Counted from the first letter of the stretch, positions 1-14,171 are shown. The stretch is 64,000 bases of DNA from Camellia lanceoleosa (GCA_025200525.1 CM045758.1:165132261-165196260), one strand, 5' to 3'. Numbers and translations are program-made. The notes: generated by a model from the letters alone, not told the origin.

Positions 1-597
1 GCATGGGAAAAAGCTTGTTTTTTCACCCTTGTATTTTGGCAACCATTCTCTCCAAAAGAAAGTTGTATGCCTCTTTTTTTGATCGTCCCCACGCAGAAGA
101 AAGGCCTAGGTATTGCACATTTGCTCTAGCATGCCTATCAATTCACTTAAATCCCTTTTCACAGCTGCCGAAGCATTAGCCGAGAACATAATATCAAACT
201 TGTCCAAATTTAGCGATTGGCCCGAAGCCCTGCTATAAGTTTGTAGAATCTACATATTCTGACAGTTTGGGTTGCTAGCTTTGAGGAAAAGCATGGCATC
301 ATCATCAAAATACAAGTGAAATAAAGTGGGACAAGTTCAATAAAGTGGGACAAGTTCTCCTCATTTTCAGCCCAAAGATTTGCTTGTTGTGAATGCCCCT
401 TGCAATCAGTTTAGACAAAACATCCGCCACCAATAAGAAAAGACGAGGGGAGAGAGGGTCCCCATGTCTAAGACCACAAGAGGGAGTCAAGGAGGCCCTC
501 TTTTCACCATTGGCATAAATAGAAAATCGAACTGTTGTGACACTCTATAACCCACTTCACCCAATGCTCGTCAAACCCCAACTTACCCAGAACTGCT
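1..597 (-). mobile_element. LINE (L1-type) reverse transcriptase fragment, 3' portion
   Basis: On the minus strand this reads as the central part of a plant L1-type non-LTR reverse transcriptase. The segment at 490-305 contains GLRHGDPLSPRLFLLVADVL, the family's fingers/palm block, and near 340-300 the catalytic F-x-D-D motif appears as YFDDD. Frame shifts separate the blocks, so it is a dead copy. The right edge (593-597, CTGCT) is the target duplication of the LTR element that follows. The reading continues at 9541, where the preceding RT blocks are found. The LINE runs off the left end of the window, so its 3' tail is not visible. Confidence 0.85.
593..597. repeat. Target site duplication (left) of the chromovirus
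   Basis: CTGCT lies directly before the left LTR and again at 9536-9540 directly after the right LTR. This is a perfect 5-bp duplication as expected for Ty3/gypsy integration. Removing 598-9540 joins the two LINE pieces without a gap. Confidence 0.9.
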
Positions 598-2422
598 TAT
601 AGCGGTCCCGGGTTTACCCCTTGTTGTATAGTGGTCCGGACATGTGTCCGTGGAGGTTGGTAATTGAGTATTGTCTTATTTACGTCCCTTCTTGCTTTGT
701 TTTTGAGTTACAGGTTGTGTTGGGCAGGTTTGTTACCAGTTGGTTAAGTTTAAGAACCAAGTCTAGTTGCCCAGGTTTTGACTGGTCCGCTCGAGCGGAC
801 ATGTTTACGCTCGAGCGGATGGGTTGTTGTTGCTTGTACGCTCGAGCGGAGGTTTTGGCGCCGGCGATAATGCACCTTTCAAGATTTCGTGCACCGCAAA
901 ACTTCGCAAGTGTGGTTTCGCGCCGAAGCGGTCTTTGTGCGCCGAGCGCATAAAGGTGTTTTTGGTGAGAGTTCGAGGGGGAGACTGCGCCGAGCGGGCC
1001 GATCTACGCCGAGCGATTTAACTTTGTGTTCAGTGTCTTGAGCTCGAGCGGACAAGGTTGCGCCGAGCGAACTCGCTTTATGTGTCTTTACGCCGAGCGG
1101 AGAGTCTTACGCCGAGCGGACTGTCAGATAACCGAGTGGGACTGCATTTTAAATCACTTTTTAACTTATCTTCTTTCTCCTACTTTACCAAAACACCATT
1201 TTCAGAGCTTCTCACCAAAAACCATAACTTCTCTAAGTATTGATCTAGCTAGAGTGTGTTGTTCACCTTTTGTCTTCACAAAAAGGGTGTTGATCGTCGA
1301 GGGCGTCATTTTGATCCGAATAGTTTGGTGTTTGGAGCATTTTGGTTTTGGGTCCTTCTCCTTGGAGCTCATCTTTTGAGGTAGGGATATCCTACTCCTC
1401 CTTATGAGTCTTGTCTTTAAATTTTAGCATTTTGATATGTTGGTAGTTGTTGTGAAATTTTTGGAAACTTTGGGCCATTGTGTAATTTTATAAAAGTTTG
1501 GGGTTTTGTCTATAATAAACCTAGAAGCATGTTTAGTATAGAAACATGGAATTAATGTGGAAACATTAGTGAAATTGGAACCTTAGGGTTGTAATGTTAT
1601 AAATTATAACGATGGATAGAATACATTGATTTTATGTATTGTTATGTGATGTGTATAATTGTTATTTATATGCATTGTGTTGTGTTGGAGGAGATAGGGG
1701 ATGTACTCCGCGGTTTAGGGGAAGATAGGGGATGGACCTCTAAACCGGATGTTATTGGGAGGAGATAGGAGATGAACTCCGTAGATAGAGCATGTATGCT
1801 TATCTAGAAATGTATTGACAGAGCGTATATGCTTGTCTTTGGAAGTATGAATATAACTTATGTTTATATTTGTTGAAGTGAAATGTGTAGGCATGAGTGC
1901 TTGTCTCATGTGAGGTGTTTGAGCCAAAATTATGATATGGCAAGTGAACAGGAAATATAGACTTAAATGTCTTGGAATTGTATTATGTTATGAAAGCATG
2001 TAATAGAGTTGGCCATCTATCAACTGTCAATCTTTTAGTCATTATTCATAATCGGTTTAGTATATTTCATCGGCCGTGGCTCACCCTATATGGGAATATT
2101 GTTTTCAGGTACAGGTAGCATGCCACCTCCAAAGAATTAGCTTGGGAGGCTAGTGGCGGACGGACTTTTTGGTTGTCTTTCCTTTTGTGATATTACATGT
2201 AAACTCAAGCCAAGGGCTTAATGTGTAAATGAGTTAGTACTCTACTTTCTTGTACCCAAGTGTTAACTTGGAAAGCTGTAAGCCCTTAGGGCGTTTGCTT
2301 TTGTTGTTAACATGTAATACTATTTGTAATAGAACTCTGTTGAATGGAAGGACGTGGATCTTTTATATATCATGGCATGTCAATATTATTGGGTTTAATG
2401 TTATTATTTTGAGGGCGCTACA
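598..2422 (+). repeat. Left LTR of the chromovirus
   Basis: 1825 bp, from TATAGCGG to GCGCTACA. It matches the LTR at 7704-9535 over its whole length. Positions about 785-1120 hold a GC-rich array of the palindrome CGCTCGAGCG and its degenerate form CGCCGAGCG, in otherwise AT-rich sequence. Short ORFs over this array are artefacts of the repeat. Confidence 0.92.
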
Positions 2423-2425
2423 ACT

Positions 2426-2437
2426 TGGTATCAGAGC
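2426..2437 (+). other. Primer binding site (initiator tRNA-Met)
   Basis: TGGTATCAGAGC lies three bases after the left LTR end. It is complementary to the 3' end of plant initiator tRNA-Met, the usual primer for this retrotransposon lineage. Confidence 0.9.
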
Positions 2438-2829
2438 GTACCGGGTTCGAATACTTTGGGTACGTGGGAAGTGATTAGGATCACAATGGGTTTGTCTCGC
2501 TTGATAGAGACTTAAGTGTACTGTCATATGCTTATGTGATAACATGCTTATATGATTATTTGGGTATGGGATTTAGTTTCTAGGATGTTGATTGGTTCTT
2601 TGGGTTTCTGGGAGTCTTGTTGGAAAGGCACTTGATCAATGCTGTTTCTAACCGGTACTCTAGTAACGCCTTGGGACTATCATCATCCGGAAATGAAATT
2701 CGTAAGTGCTTATGTGTTTATGTGCTTACGTGGAATGAATTACAGTTATCCATGCATTAGGACGTGAGTGTTTAGTTTTGGCACGTTTATAAATGTGCTA
2801 ACGCTCAGGTTACCTTTATTAGGATGTCG

Positions 2830-4015
2830 TGACGAGCAAGAGGTGGTAGGCGTGGTAGGCCTAGGAGGCAGAAGTGCCATTACCGGATGAGGTTCCAGAG
2901 TTCAGAGGGGTTGGTCAGCCAATGTGGCCGAGCCTGGGTCAAGAAAGGCTATGGGTGCCTTGGCCCGGGAGATAGCAGGGCTTTGGGTATTCTCAGAGCA
3001 GAAATCGTGCAACCGAGGCAGACCTTCTTTCTTGAAGAGGGAGTTCTTCTGCCTAACCCGGAGGAGTTTGTTGGGGATCCTAAGGAGCCATTGAAGGCGC
3101 ATTTAGTGGCTAGAACAAATGAGTAAAACGCTCGAGATGCTAGGCATTGAGGACGGAGCATTGAAAGTGACCTTGGCATCCTTCCAAACCAAGGAGATGC
3201 GGTCAATGGTGGAAGTATGAGAAAGTTCGTGTGGGCGGTACTTGGGAGGCGCGTGAATGCTTTCCAGAGAGGTTTTTATCCGAAGTAGCTAGAGAGAGAC
3301 CGAGGGATCGCTTACCAAGCTTAAGCAGAGGATTTGTCTGTGGGCCGAGTTTGAGGCTACATTTACTAGCTTGTCTAGGTTTGCATCCGAACTTGTGGCG
3401 ACAGAGGAGCCGCTGCTACGAAGTTTGAGCGGAAGTTGAGGTGGGACCTCAAGTTGAAAGTTGGTGGACCTTACATTCGAGAGTACAGCATTTAGGATGC
3501 CGCACTCATATGGAGCCGATGATGCAGAGGGAGAAGAGGCAAAACATGGGGCTCCAAGAGGGGCCAAGAGGGACAGTGATGGCAGGAGGCAGAGGGGTTA
3601 TAACCTCACCGTCCCCAGGTGGTTTGGCCAGTCGACTTTCCCAATACCAAGTGCAGTTCGGAGGGGCAGTGAGAGTTCACAAGGTTTTCTGGCTGTCTGC
3701 AGGGCGGGGTCGAGAGTCGCTTTTCACCTAGGCCGCAGAGTCGAGTTCGGTAGGGGCGCCTTGTCGTGTTACTGCAGGACATGCACATGAAGAGGTATTG
3801 CCCACGGTTGAGTGCCACCAGAGCTGCCTGTTCTAGACAGACGCAGGATTTCACCACCACCAGACAGCCTCGAGGGCCAATCCGGGGCTTGGCTGTCCCG
3901 GCCAAGGCAAAGCATTCTATGTTCGAGAGGCGAGCAGTGGATCAGGCCTACAGTATGCTGTATGGTATGTCGTTATCACAAGACCTAGTACCGCTCCATC
4001 AAGAGTGAGAGGTAC
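2830..4015 (+). pseudogene. Chromovirus gag remnant
   Basis: The region between the primer site and the protease. Frames are broken into short pieces (for example 2887-3126, 3461-3790 and 3766-4008). A CCHC knuckle is expected near 3770-3800, where one frame reads MHMKRYCPR, but it is not intact. Position and composition support gag; there is no uninterrupted reading frame longer than about 110 codons. Confidence 0.6.
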
Positions 4016-7310
<3,295 letters not shown>

Positions 7311-7690
7311 TGCAATTGTATAATTGTAATGAACTTTAAGAACATTTGAAATATCTTAAGTTGTAAAACATGGTGCATGTTTTAGTTAATGTGAATGTTG
7401 TAGAACTTGCCTTGTTATGAGATTTGATTATAATATTGCATATGTGGGCTATATTATAGAAATGGAATTGTATCATGATTATTGCTTATGATATGAATTA
7501 TAAACCATCTATGTGGGAAATGGTTGAAATGGAAAGAAAATGCATGTTGAAATGTATATGTTGTTAAATGCCTCGTGATGAGAGATGGAATGACCGTAAT
7601 GGGTCGAATTGTGTAATGTTGTGGCATAACATTGTTTAAGGAGAGGAAAACTTGCTTTTCAAAACTTGTTTTTAATTTCGGGACGAAATT

Positions 7691-7703
7691 TTTAAGGGGA
7701 GGT
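7691..7703 (+). other. Polypurine tract of the chromovirus
   Basis: TTTAAGGGGAGGT ends directly at the right LTR. The preceding GGACGAAATT is the usual lead-in to the plus-strand primer in Tekay-like elements. Confidence 0.8.
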
Positions 7704-9535
7704 TATAGCGGTCCCGGGTTTACCCCTTGTTAGAGTAGTGGTCCTGACATGTGTCCGTGGAGGTTGGTAATTGAGTATTGTCTTATTTACGCCCTTCTTG
7801 CTTTGTTTTTGAGTTACGTGATGTGTTGGGCGTGTTTGTTACCGTTGGTTAAGTTTAAGAACCAAGTCTAGTTGCCTGTGTTTGATCGTCCGCCGAAGCG
7901 ACATGTTTACGCTCGAGCGGATGGGTTGTTGTTGCTTTTACGCTCGAGCGGAGGTTTTGGCGCTCGAGCGGATAATGCACCCTTTCAGTATTTCGTGCAC
8001 CTGCAAAACTTCTGCAAGTGTGGTTTATCGCGCCGAAGCGGTCTTTGTGCGCCGAGCGCATAAAGATGTTTTTGGTGAGAGTTCGGGAGGGAGACTCGCG
8101 CCGAAGCTGGCCGATCTACGCTCGAGCGGACGAACTTTGTGTCTGTGTCTTGGAGCTCGAGCGAACAAGGTTGCGCCGAGCGAACTCGCTTTATAGTCTT
8201 TACGCCGAGCGAGAGTCTTACGCCGAGCGGACTGTCAGATAACCGAGTGGGACTGGGCATTTTAAATCACTTTTTGACTTATCTTCTTTCTCCTACTTTA
8301 CCAAAACACCATTTTCAGAGCTTCTCACTCAAAAACCATAACTTCTCTCTAAGTATTGATCTAGCTAGAGTGTGTTGTTCACCTTTTGTCTTCACAAAAA
8401 GGGTGTTGATCGTCGAGGGCGTCATTTTGATCCGAATAGTTTGGTGTTTGGAGCATTTTGGTTTTGGGTCCTTCTCCTTTGGAGCTCATCTTTTGAGGTA
8501 GGGATATCCTACTCCTCCTTATGAGTCTTGTCTTTAAATTTTAGCATTTTGATATGTTGGTAGTTGTTGTGAAATTTTTGGAAACTTTGGGCCATTGTGT
8601 AATTTTATAAAAGTTTGGGGTTTTGTCTATAATAAACCTAGAAGCATGTTTAGTATAGAAACATGGAATTAATGTGGAAACATTAGTGAAATTGGAACCT
8701 TAGGGTTGTAATGTTATAAATTATAACGATGGATAGAATACATTGATTTTATGTATTGTTATGTGATGTGTATAATTGTTATTTATATGCATTGTGTTGT
8801 GTTGGAGGAGATAGGGGATGTACTCGCGGTTTAGGGAAGATAGGGATGGACCTCTAAACCGGATGTTATTGGGAGGAGATAGGATGAACTCCGTAGATAG
8901 AGCATGTATGCTTATCTAGAAATGTATTGACAGAGCGTATATGCTTGTCTTTGGAAGTATGAATATAATCATTATGTTTATATTTGTTGAAGTGAAATGT
9001 GTAGGCATGAGTGCTTGTCTCATGTGAGATGTTTGAGCCAAAATTATGATATGGCAAGTGAAAAGGAAATATAGACTTAAATGTCTTGGAATTGTATTAT
9101 GTTATGAAAGAATGTAATAGAGTTGGCCATCTATCAACTGTCAATCTTTTAGTCATTATTCATAATCTGTTTAGTATATTTCTCTGGCCAGGCTCACCCT
9201 ATATGGGAATATTGTATTCAGGTACAGGTAGCATGCCACCTCCAAAGAATTAGCTTGGGAGGCTAGTGGCGGACGGACTTTTTGGTTGTCTTTCCTTTTG
9301 TGATATTACATGTAAACTCAAGCCAAGGGCTTAATGTGTAAATGAGTTAGTACTCTACTTTCTTGTACCCAAGTGTTAACTTGGAAAGCTGTAAGCCCTT
9401 AGGGCGTTTGCTTTTGTTGTTAACATGTAATACTATTTGTAATAGAACTCTGTTGAATGGAAGGACGTGGATCTTTTATATATCATGGCATGTCAATATT
9501 ATTGGGTTTAATGTTATTATTTTGAGGGCGCTACA
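7704..9535 (+). repeat. Right LTR of the chromovirus
   Basis: 1832 bp, pairing with 598-2422. It carries the same palindromic CGCTCGAGCG array (about 7895-8235) in a slightly better preserved form. It is followed by the 5-bp target duplication CTGCT (9536-9540). Confidence 0.92.
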
Positions 9536-9540
9536 CTGCT

Positions 9541-10725
9541 TCAAGAAAATCCCATTGGATCCAGTCATAAGCCTTGTGAAATCTAGCTTCAACGCCAAAT
9601 CCATAAAACTACCCCTTCTTTTGTGTTTCAAAAAATGGAACGCCTCATGAGCCACCAAGATATTATCTTGAATAAGCCTCCCGAGAACAAAAGCTGACCG
9701 GTTTGGGAAAATAAACTAGTTAAGGATCTTTTTCAATCGATTTGCCAATAATTTGGTGATAATCTTCCTGTTAAAATTATAGAGGCTAATAGGTCTGTAC
9801 TGTTTCAGACTTTATGGGGCTGCCACTTTAGGGACTAAAAAAAGGTTGGTATGATTCCATTCTCTCAACACGAACCCTCTATCAACGAAACTCTGGATTG
9901 CTCCACAAACAAATGGCCTTACAATCTCCCAATGTTTCGATAGAAGATTCCATGAAAACCATCAGGCTGAGGTGCTTTTAGAGGCCCCAATTGGAAAGTA
10001 GCCAATTTTATCTCCTCAACTGTTATTGGCTTTGTAAGAGCTAAATTCATCTCACTAGTAACCTCCATAGTAATCACTGAGAAGGCCTCACTCATAGCTC
10101 GTACATCAGCCGGCTTAAAAAGATCTTGAAAATAGTCAATAAAAGGTCATTGATCTCCTCATTTGTCTCTTTCCCTTATCTTGTTTCAATCTTAATCTTT
10201 ACCAACTGATTCATTTGTCTATGCTGTGTTACCATGGCATGAAAGAAAGCCGAGTTTTTATCCTCATATTGAAGCCAATTTACTCTTGATCTTTGACACG
10301 GGTACATCTCTTTGCGACTCAAAACGACCTCTAATTAAGTTTCAAGCTCTCGTAATTTTACTAAATGATCATCTGAAAAAGGCCGAGCTTGTAGATCCAG
10401 AATATCTGAACTTAAGGACACAATTCTAATTCTATTATCCCCAAATCTTGCTCTACTCCAAGAAGAACGCCCACGACTGCTTTTTTTAAGTTCCTGGGTG
10501 AGACAATACATAGGAGACCCAACATAATCTTCAACCCAAGAAGATGAAATAACCTCAGCACATTCACATAGACTCGAATTTAAAAAGTCGAGGAACTCTC
10601 TTGGGTGGGACGTGACAATGTAATAGAAGAGGGCAATGATTCGAACCAACAAAAGCTTCATGGTGAGCTTGAGCATAGGGAAATTGTTGTCTCCATTCCA
10701 CCATGGCTAGAGTTTTATCAATCCA
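9541..10725 (-). mobile_element. LINE fragment: end of endonuclease, linker and start of RT
   Basis: Minus-strand continuation of the same LINE. Near 10720-10640 the frame reads IDKTLAMVEW followed by GSNHCPLLL, the C-terminal end of the AP-type endonuclease. At about 9780-9690 it reads RPISLYNF and ITKLLANRLKKIL, and 9658-9540 reads VAHEAFHFLKHKRRG then ALKLDF, the first RT blocks. Frames are interrupted. The left edge joins 1-597 across the chromovirus; the right edge abuts geminivirus-like DNA at about 10725. Confidence 0.85.
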
Positions 10726-11087
10726 TTTTCGTCATAAGTGATAATAGTCCGTCAGATTCTGTCCCCACACCTGACAAGATATTTATTGAAGTTGGTGAGG
10801 ATAATCCTGAAACCTGGATTGTTGATCCTGACCAGTCCTACAAGTTTTGGATGCTAAAGAAAATGAGATTCAAGCTCGTTGGTAGCAAGGACAAAGAGTA
10901 TGTTCGTCACGGAATAGAGGTTGTGGATCGGTTCTTGCCAGTTGATGTTTGGACGGACTACAAAGATACGTTGTTAGGAAATGTTGGAAGTATTCAGAAT
11001 GGTGCGATATATTTAGTGGCTGCTACTATTAGTAGAAAAGAATGCAAAGTTATATTAAGGAGTCAAATGTACTTTAAAACTATTTAA
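10726..11087 (+). pseudogene. Geminivirus-like coat protein, C-terminal part (copy A)
   Basis: The open frame contains VISDNSPSDSVPTPDKIF, NPETWIVDPDQSYKFW, DRFLPVDVWTDYKDT, NGAIYLVAA and ends SQMYFKTI-stop. The spacing of these blocks, with the aromatic C-terminal YFK(S/T)I, is that of geminivirus coat proteins, which form the twinned capsid and bind ssDNA. The N-terminal half is absent here and is found at the other end of copy A (16768-16980). The open frame extends left to 10605 only because the antisense of the LINE happens to be open. Confidence 0.8.
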
Positions 11088-11128
11088 CATTATAAATTTA
11101 TGTATTTTTATTTGTAATATTCAAGTGG

Positions 11129-11975
11129 ATGGAGGTGGACGATATAAAAACTTGTGTTGTTGAAGGTGTTTCAGCAACTGATTTTAGTTGTATTGAACTT
11201 GCGTTGCCTAATTTATTTTCTCAGTTGAGGTTGAGATACAAACAACAAAGTATTAAGATTGATAAAATATTTCTCCCTTTGCGTACCCATTGCCAATGGG
11301 TTAGTCAAAGTAAATGTGTATGATAAGAGGTTAGATGGTAATGACAGTTTGCAGGCGTACTTTATTTTCCCCGTGGACTATCAGTGTGAATTAGTTTATT
11401 ATGGAAATGGTTATCGTTCCATTAAGGGACAAGTGCCATGAATGGTGAAATATCGACTTGAAAATTCGAACATTAAAAGGGGTATTACTTATTGTAAAAT
11501 GAAGGGGTATTTTAAGTATTCTACTAGTGAAATGCCAGAAGATTCGCACATAAGGGCCCCATCTATTGTTGTGTCATCTAAAAAATATACTAATAATAAT
11601 GTTGATGTTCAGCATTGTGCTCCAACCGAGGCTATTCCGATTCTGACACAGATTATGTCTGTGGGTTTATCGGAGAGGCAAAGAGATTTGTTGTTAGGAG
11701 GTTTTGGGAAAAGTGGTTCCGTTATTCATGAACGCAGAGGTCGTCTGAGTTTGTTTGAGATTGATGTACGTAGAGGTAGTGATGGTACTAGTGATGTTGA
11801 TTCTGGTTCGTCAATTTCGGAGGTTGATGTTAGAAAAGAGGAAGTTAATTGGAGAAGATCAGTTGTTATGGACCCTATAGAATTTTCTGATGTTTTACAA
11901 AATGTAATAATGAGTGTAAAAAATTGTGATGACTCTAAAGATGTAATAGTTGACGATAAGGGAAACGTAGAGTAA
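11129..11975 (+). pseudogene. Geminivirus-like movement protein (BC1 type, 30K superfamily), copy A
   Basis: Begins MEVDDIK. Downstream blocks include YDKRLDGNDSLQAYFIFP, YRLENSNI, RAPSIVVSSKKYT and a charged C-terminal tail ending at 11975. These blocks and their order match the BC1 movement protein of bipartite begomoviruses, which moves viral DNA through plasmodesmata. Here the gene sits on the virion strand just after the coat protein, as in citlodaviruses. It is broken by a frameshift at about 11280-11300 and by a Trp-to-stop change (TGA) at about 11440, which is TGG in the other copies. From 11442 to 11975 the frame is open for 177 codons. Confidence 0.8.
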
Positions 11976-12006
11976 ATAAAAAGTTTGAGTGGTTACACAA
12001 ATAAAA
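11976..12006. other. Short intergenic region between movement protein and Rep
   Basis: Only about 31 bases separate the two tail-to-tail stops (movement protein + at 11975, Rep - at 12007). The sequence is AT-rich with AATAAA-like runs on both strands, suitable for overlapping polyadenylation. This corresponds to the small intergenic region of geminiviruses. Confidence 0.6.
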
Positions 12007-13398
12007 TTAATAAAATTTTTCATTAATCATAACAGTGGTTACATTTATATCAAACCATTCTCTCATTTTTTAGGACATTGCATCTAACCAACTACTATCC
12101 CCATTAGTTAATATAATACAAGGAATTCCTCCTCTAATTGTAAGATCTGGTTAGAATTTAACAAATACGTAGAAGTCTCTCTGGTAACCTACTAAATTCT
12201 TCATTAGTTCTGTTGGGATTGTCGAGTATTTGATGTCATCTGTGACATTATAGACGGCGTCTTGATCGTAGTCTTTGAAACTTAGGCCAAGTTTGGCATA
12301 TAACTAAAAAGTCAAAAAGTTACTCAAAAAGTTAAAAAGTTAACACTATTCACCAAAAGTCAACAATTACGGCTGCACAACTTCCAAGTCGAATTTTTCC
12401 CTACAAATATTACACATTTTTCCATAAAAAGTCAAAAAGTTAACCCAAACATCCATATTTTCAACCTCCATTTTTTAGTCCAAAAAGACAAAAAGTGCAC
12501 TTATTTAGGACACCCCAAACAACCCTTTATTCGGCCAAAGAAGTAGTTATGTCGTCAGAGACTTCTGGCCCAAGCGGTTTTTTCTATTCTTGAAGGTCCT
12601 TCGAGGTAGAAGGATATTGGGTAGATGGGTCGCTATTCAAGATCCTGTTATTAGAGAAGGAGGAGAGTTTTTCGTCAGTATGTAAATTGTTTATATTATT
12701 TTTATGTATCCCTAATCTAATGTTGTTGTCTTCACTGTAAACGGAGAAACAACAATTTTGACATAGTTCGTACTTCACAAAGCTCTGACTTACAAATAAA
12801 ATATTATTTTCTGCCCATTTTTTTTACTTCTTCATTTAAAAAAGGAAATGAATTAAAGGGGCTAATATATGGGGGTCGCTCTCGTTTGTAATGATCCCTC
12901 GAAAATGATTTTAATTGGGGGTATCTTATGACGTAATCGGTAGGACATCTTTCTTTGCAAAGTGCAAAGAATTGTTCCTTCGTGTCTACTTCTGCAAGTA
13001 TTCCCAGCCAGTGTTCGTCTCTGTTCTTCGAAGGACTTTTCCCCTTAGATGAAAATTCTCTCCATTCTATGAAATCACCCCATTTCTATATAATGTTGAC
13101 TTGCTATTAGTGAAATGGAGTTTTTCTATATTTGGATGATAGATTCTCCTGTTGGTTCCACTAAGATCGAAAATCTTTGGTTAAAGGTTTGGATCTTTTT
13201 TGTGCATTGAACCATGGCATGAAGGTGAGGGTTTCCATCTTCATGGAGCTCCCTTGCGACAAATATGTAGTATGGCTGACAGACTAGTTGGAGAAGGGAT
13301 TGGAGGAGTTCTAAGGGTTGTTCTTTTGGGCAAGGGCATTATAGATAGGTAAGGAAAACATTCTTGGTATAGAAATAGAAAGAGATTTGGCGAGGCAT
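12007..13398 (-). pseudogene. Geminivirus-like Rep (C1:C2, with intron), copy A
   Basis: Minus-strand start at 13398. Near 13350 the frame reads KNVFLTY, the rolling-circle motif I. Near 13230 it reads HEDGNPHLHAMVQ, the metal-binding HxH motif II. Motif III lies in the block around 13090-13060 (KWGDFIEW). Downstream, PTDYV and SPFNSFPFLNEEV mark the oligomerisation region. A plant-type donor (GTAAGT, intron first base 12793) and acceptor (CAG, exon resuming at 12644) bound a 149-nt intron, placed as in spliced C1:C2 Reps. The helicase part follows, interrupted by a MITE. A stop in motif I, another near 12071 and several frameshifts inactivate it. Rep would nick the origin and unwind DNA. Confidence 0.85.
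12285..12526. mobile_element. Tourist/PIF-Harbinger-like MITE inside the Rep pseudogene
   Basis: 242 bp, flanked by the 3-bp duplication TTA (12282-12284 and 12527-12529). The ends are imperfect inverted repeats: GGCCAAGTTTGG on the left and, read from the right, AGGGTTGTTTGG. The interior holds several AAAAAGTCAAAAAGTTA-type runs. Removing it together with one TTA closes the Rep sequence. A longer relative lies at 40048-40790. Confidence 0.85.
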
Positions 13399-13861
13399 TT
13401 TGTAATGGAGAATAGTAAACTCACACTGGCCACACACTCATCAGCCATACAAGGCCTCTCTATTAGTTTAAAAACCTGGTGTGTATGGTATGAGTTGGTT
13501 TGACTAGGGGGCACTGTATTAATATTTCCAGCACCCTTTCTCCCGACGCTTATCTAGGCTGTCCATTCATGTACTTGTGGACACGTGTATGGATGTAGTT
13601 AAAAGGAACTCACACCCGGGCCTAGGTGTGAGTGGTGTGAATCCTTTTGATTCCCTTGTCGGATAGTGCTATACACGTGTCACGTTTGTGGTGGTTTGCG
13701 TAGTTGTAAAGTAAAGATATTTTCAGAATGAGTGACACAAAGCAAAGGCGGGAAAATGATTATATTTTTGAATTATTTTGAATGGGGAATCTTCGTCCTT
13801 ACTCATAGGCTAATTTTGCTATTTATTTCGTACCAGAAAACGTTTGATGGTATAGAGGAAT
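13399..13861. promoter_or_regulatory. Large intergenic region of the geminivirus-like copy A
   Basis: Lies between divergent Rep (-) and the membrane ORF (+), where geminiviruses keep the origin and both promoters. It contains an imperfect hairpin at about 13515-13548 whose loop reads TATTAATATTTC, one base from the conserved TAATATTAC nonamer. It also has an inverted pair ACTCACACC/GGTGTGAGT around 13608-13635 followed by the direct repeat GGTGTGAGTGGTGTGA, a plausible iteron pair. The same repeat recurs in the other copy at 35060-35105. Confidence 0.65.
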
Positions 13862-14131
13862 ATGCTTTTGCAGTGTGATAGCTATTATGGTGACGTTGTT
13901 TTCTGGTACCTTGTTTCGTCCCTCATTTTCTGTCTTTCTTTTTTGTTGATTGTATTGGTATACAATTTTATACTCCTTAGAAGAGTATCCCGAGAATTAT
14001 GGACAATTCACTCAAATGTGTGTAGATTATTTTTTGACATGGCAAATAAGACTATGGGAAGAGAGTCGGTAGTCAGCTCCGGCGAAGTTTTTCGTGGGTA
14101 CGAGGAACAAAGAGCAAAATATCAAAGCTAA
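13862..14131 (+). pseudogene. Small virion-sense membrane protein ORF (geminivirus-like), copy A
   Basis: An 89-codon open frame directly after the large intergenic region. Residues about 13-38 form one hydrophobic segment (WYLVSSLIFCLSFLLIVLVY) followed by basic LLRRVSR, a one-pass membrane topology like that of mastrevirus-type V2 movement proteins. In the second copy (35302-35443) the same ORF stops right after LLRRVS. Here the stop codon is lost (TGA to CGA) and translation would run into the overlapping second ORF's frame. Function is inferred from position and topology only. Confidence 0.55.
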
Positions 14132-14171
14132 GGTGTCTGAACAAAAGGGTTAACAGAGATAACAGATCCTA

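Noticed and set aside
2426..2437. tRNA-like sequence
   Set aside because: Only the short primer-binding complement is present here and at 57622; no tRNA gene fold around it.
7855..8501. Several ORFs of 60-120 codons over the LTR palindrome arrays
   Set aside because: Stop-poor GC-rich repeats produce open frames on both strands; the readings differ between the two LTRs.
10605..10725. Upstream extension of the copy A coat protein frame
   Set aside because: This part is LINE endonuclease on the minus strand; the open frame is accidental.
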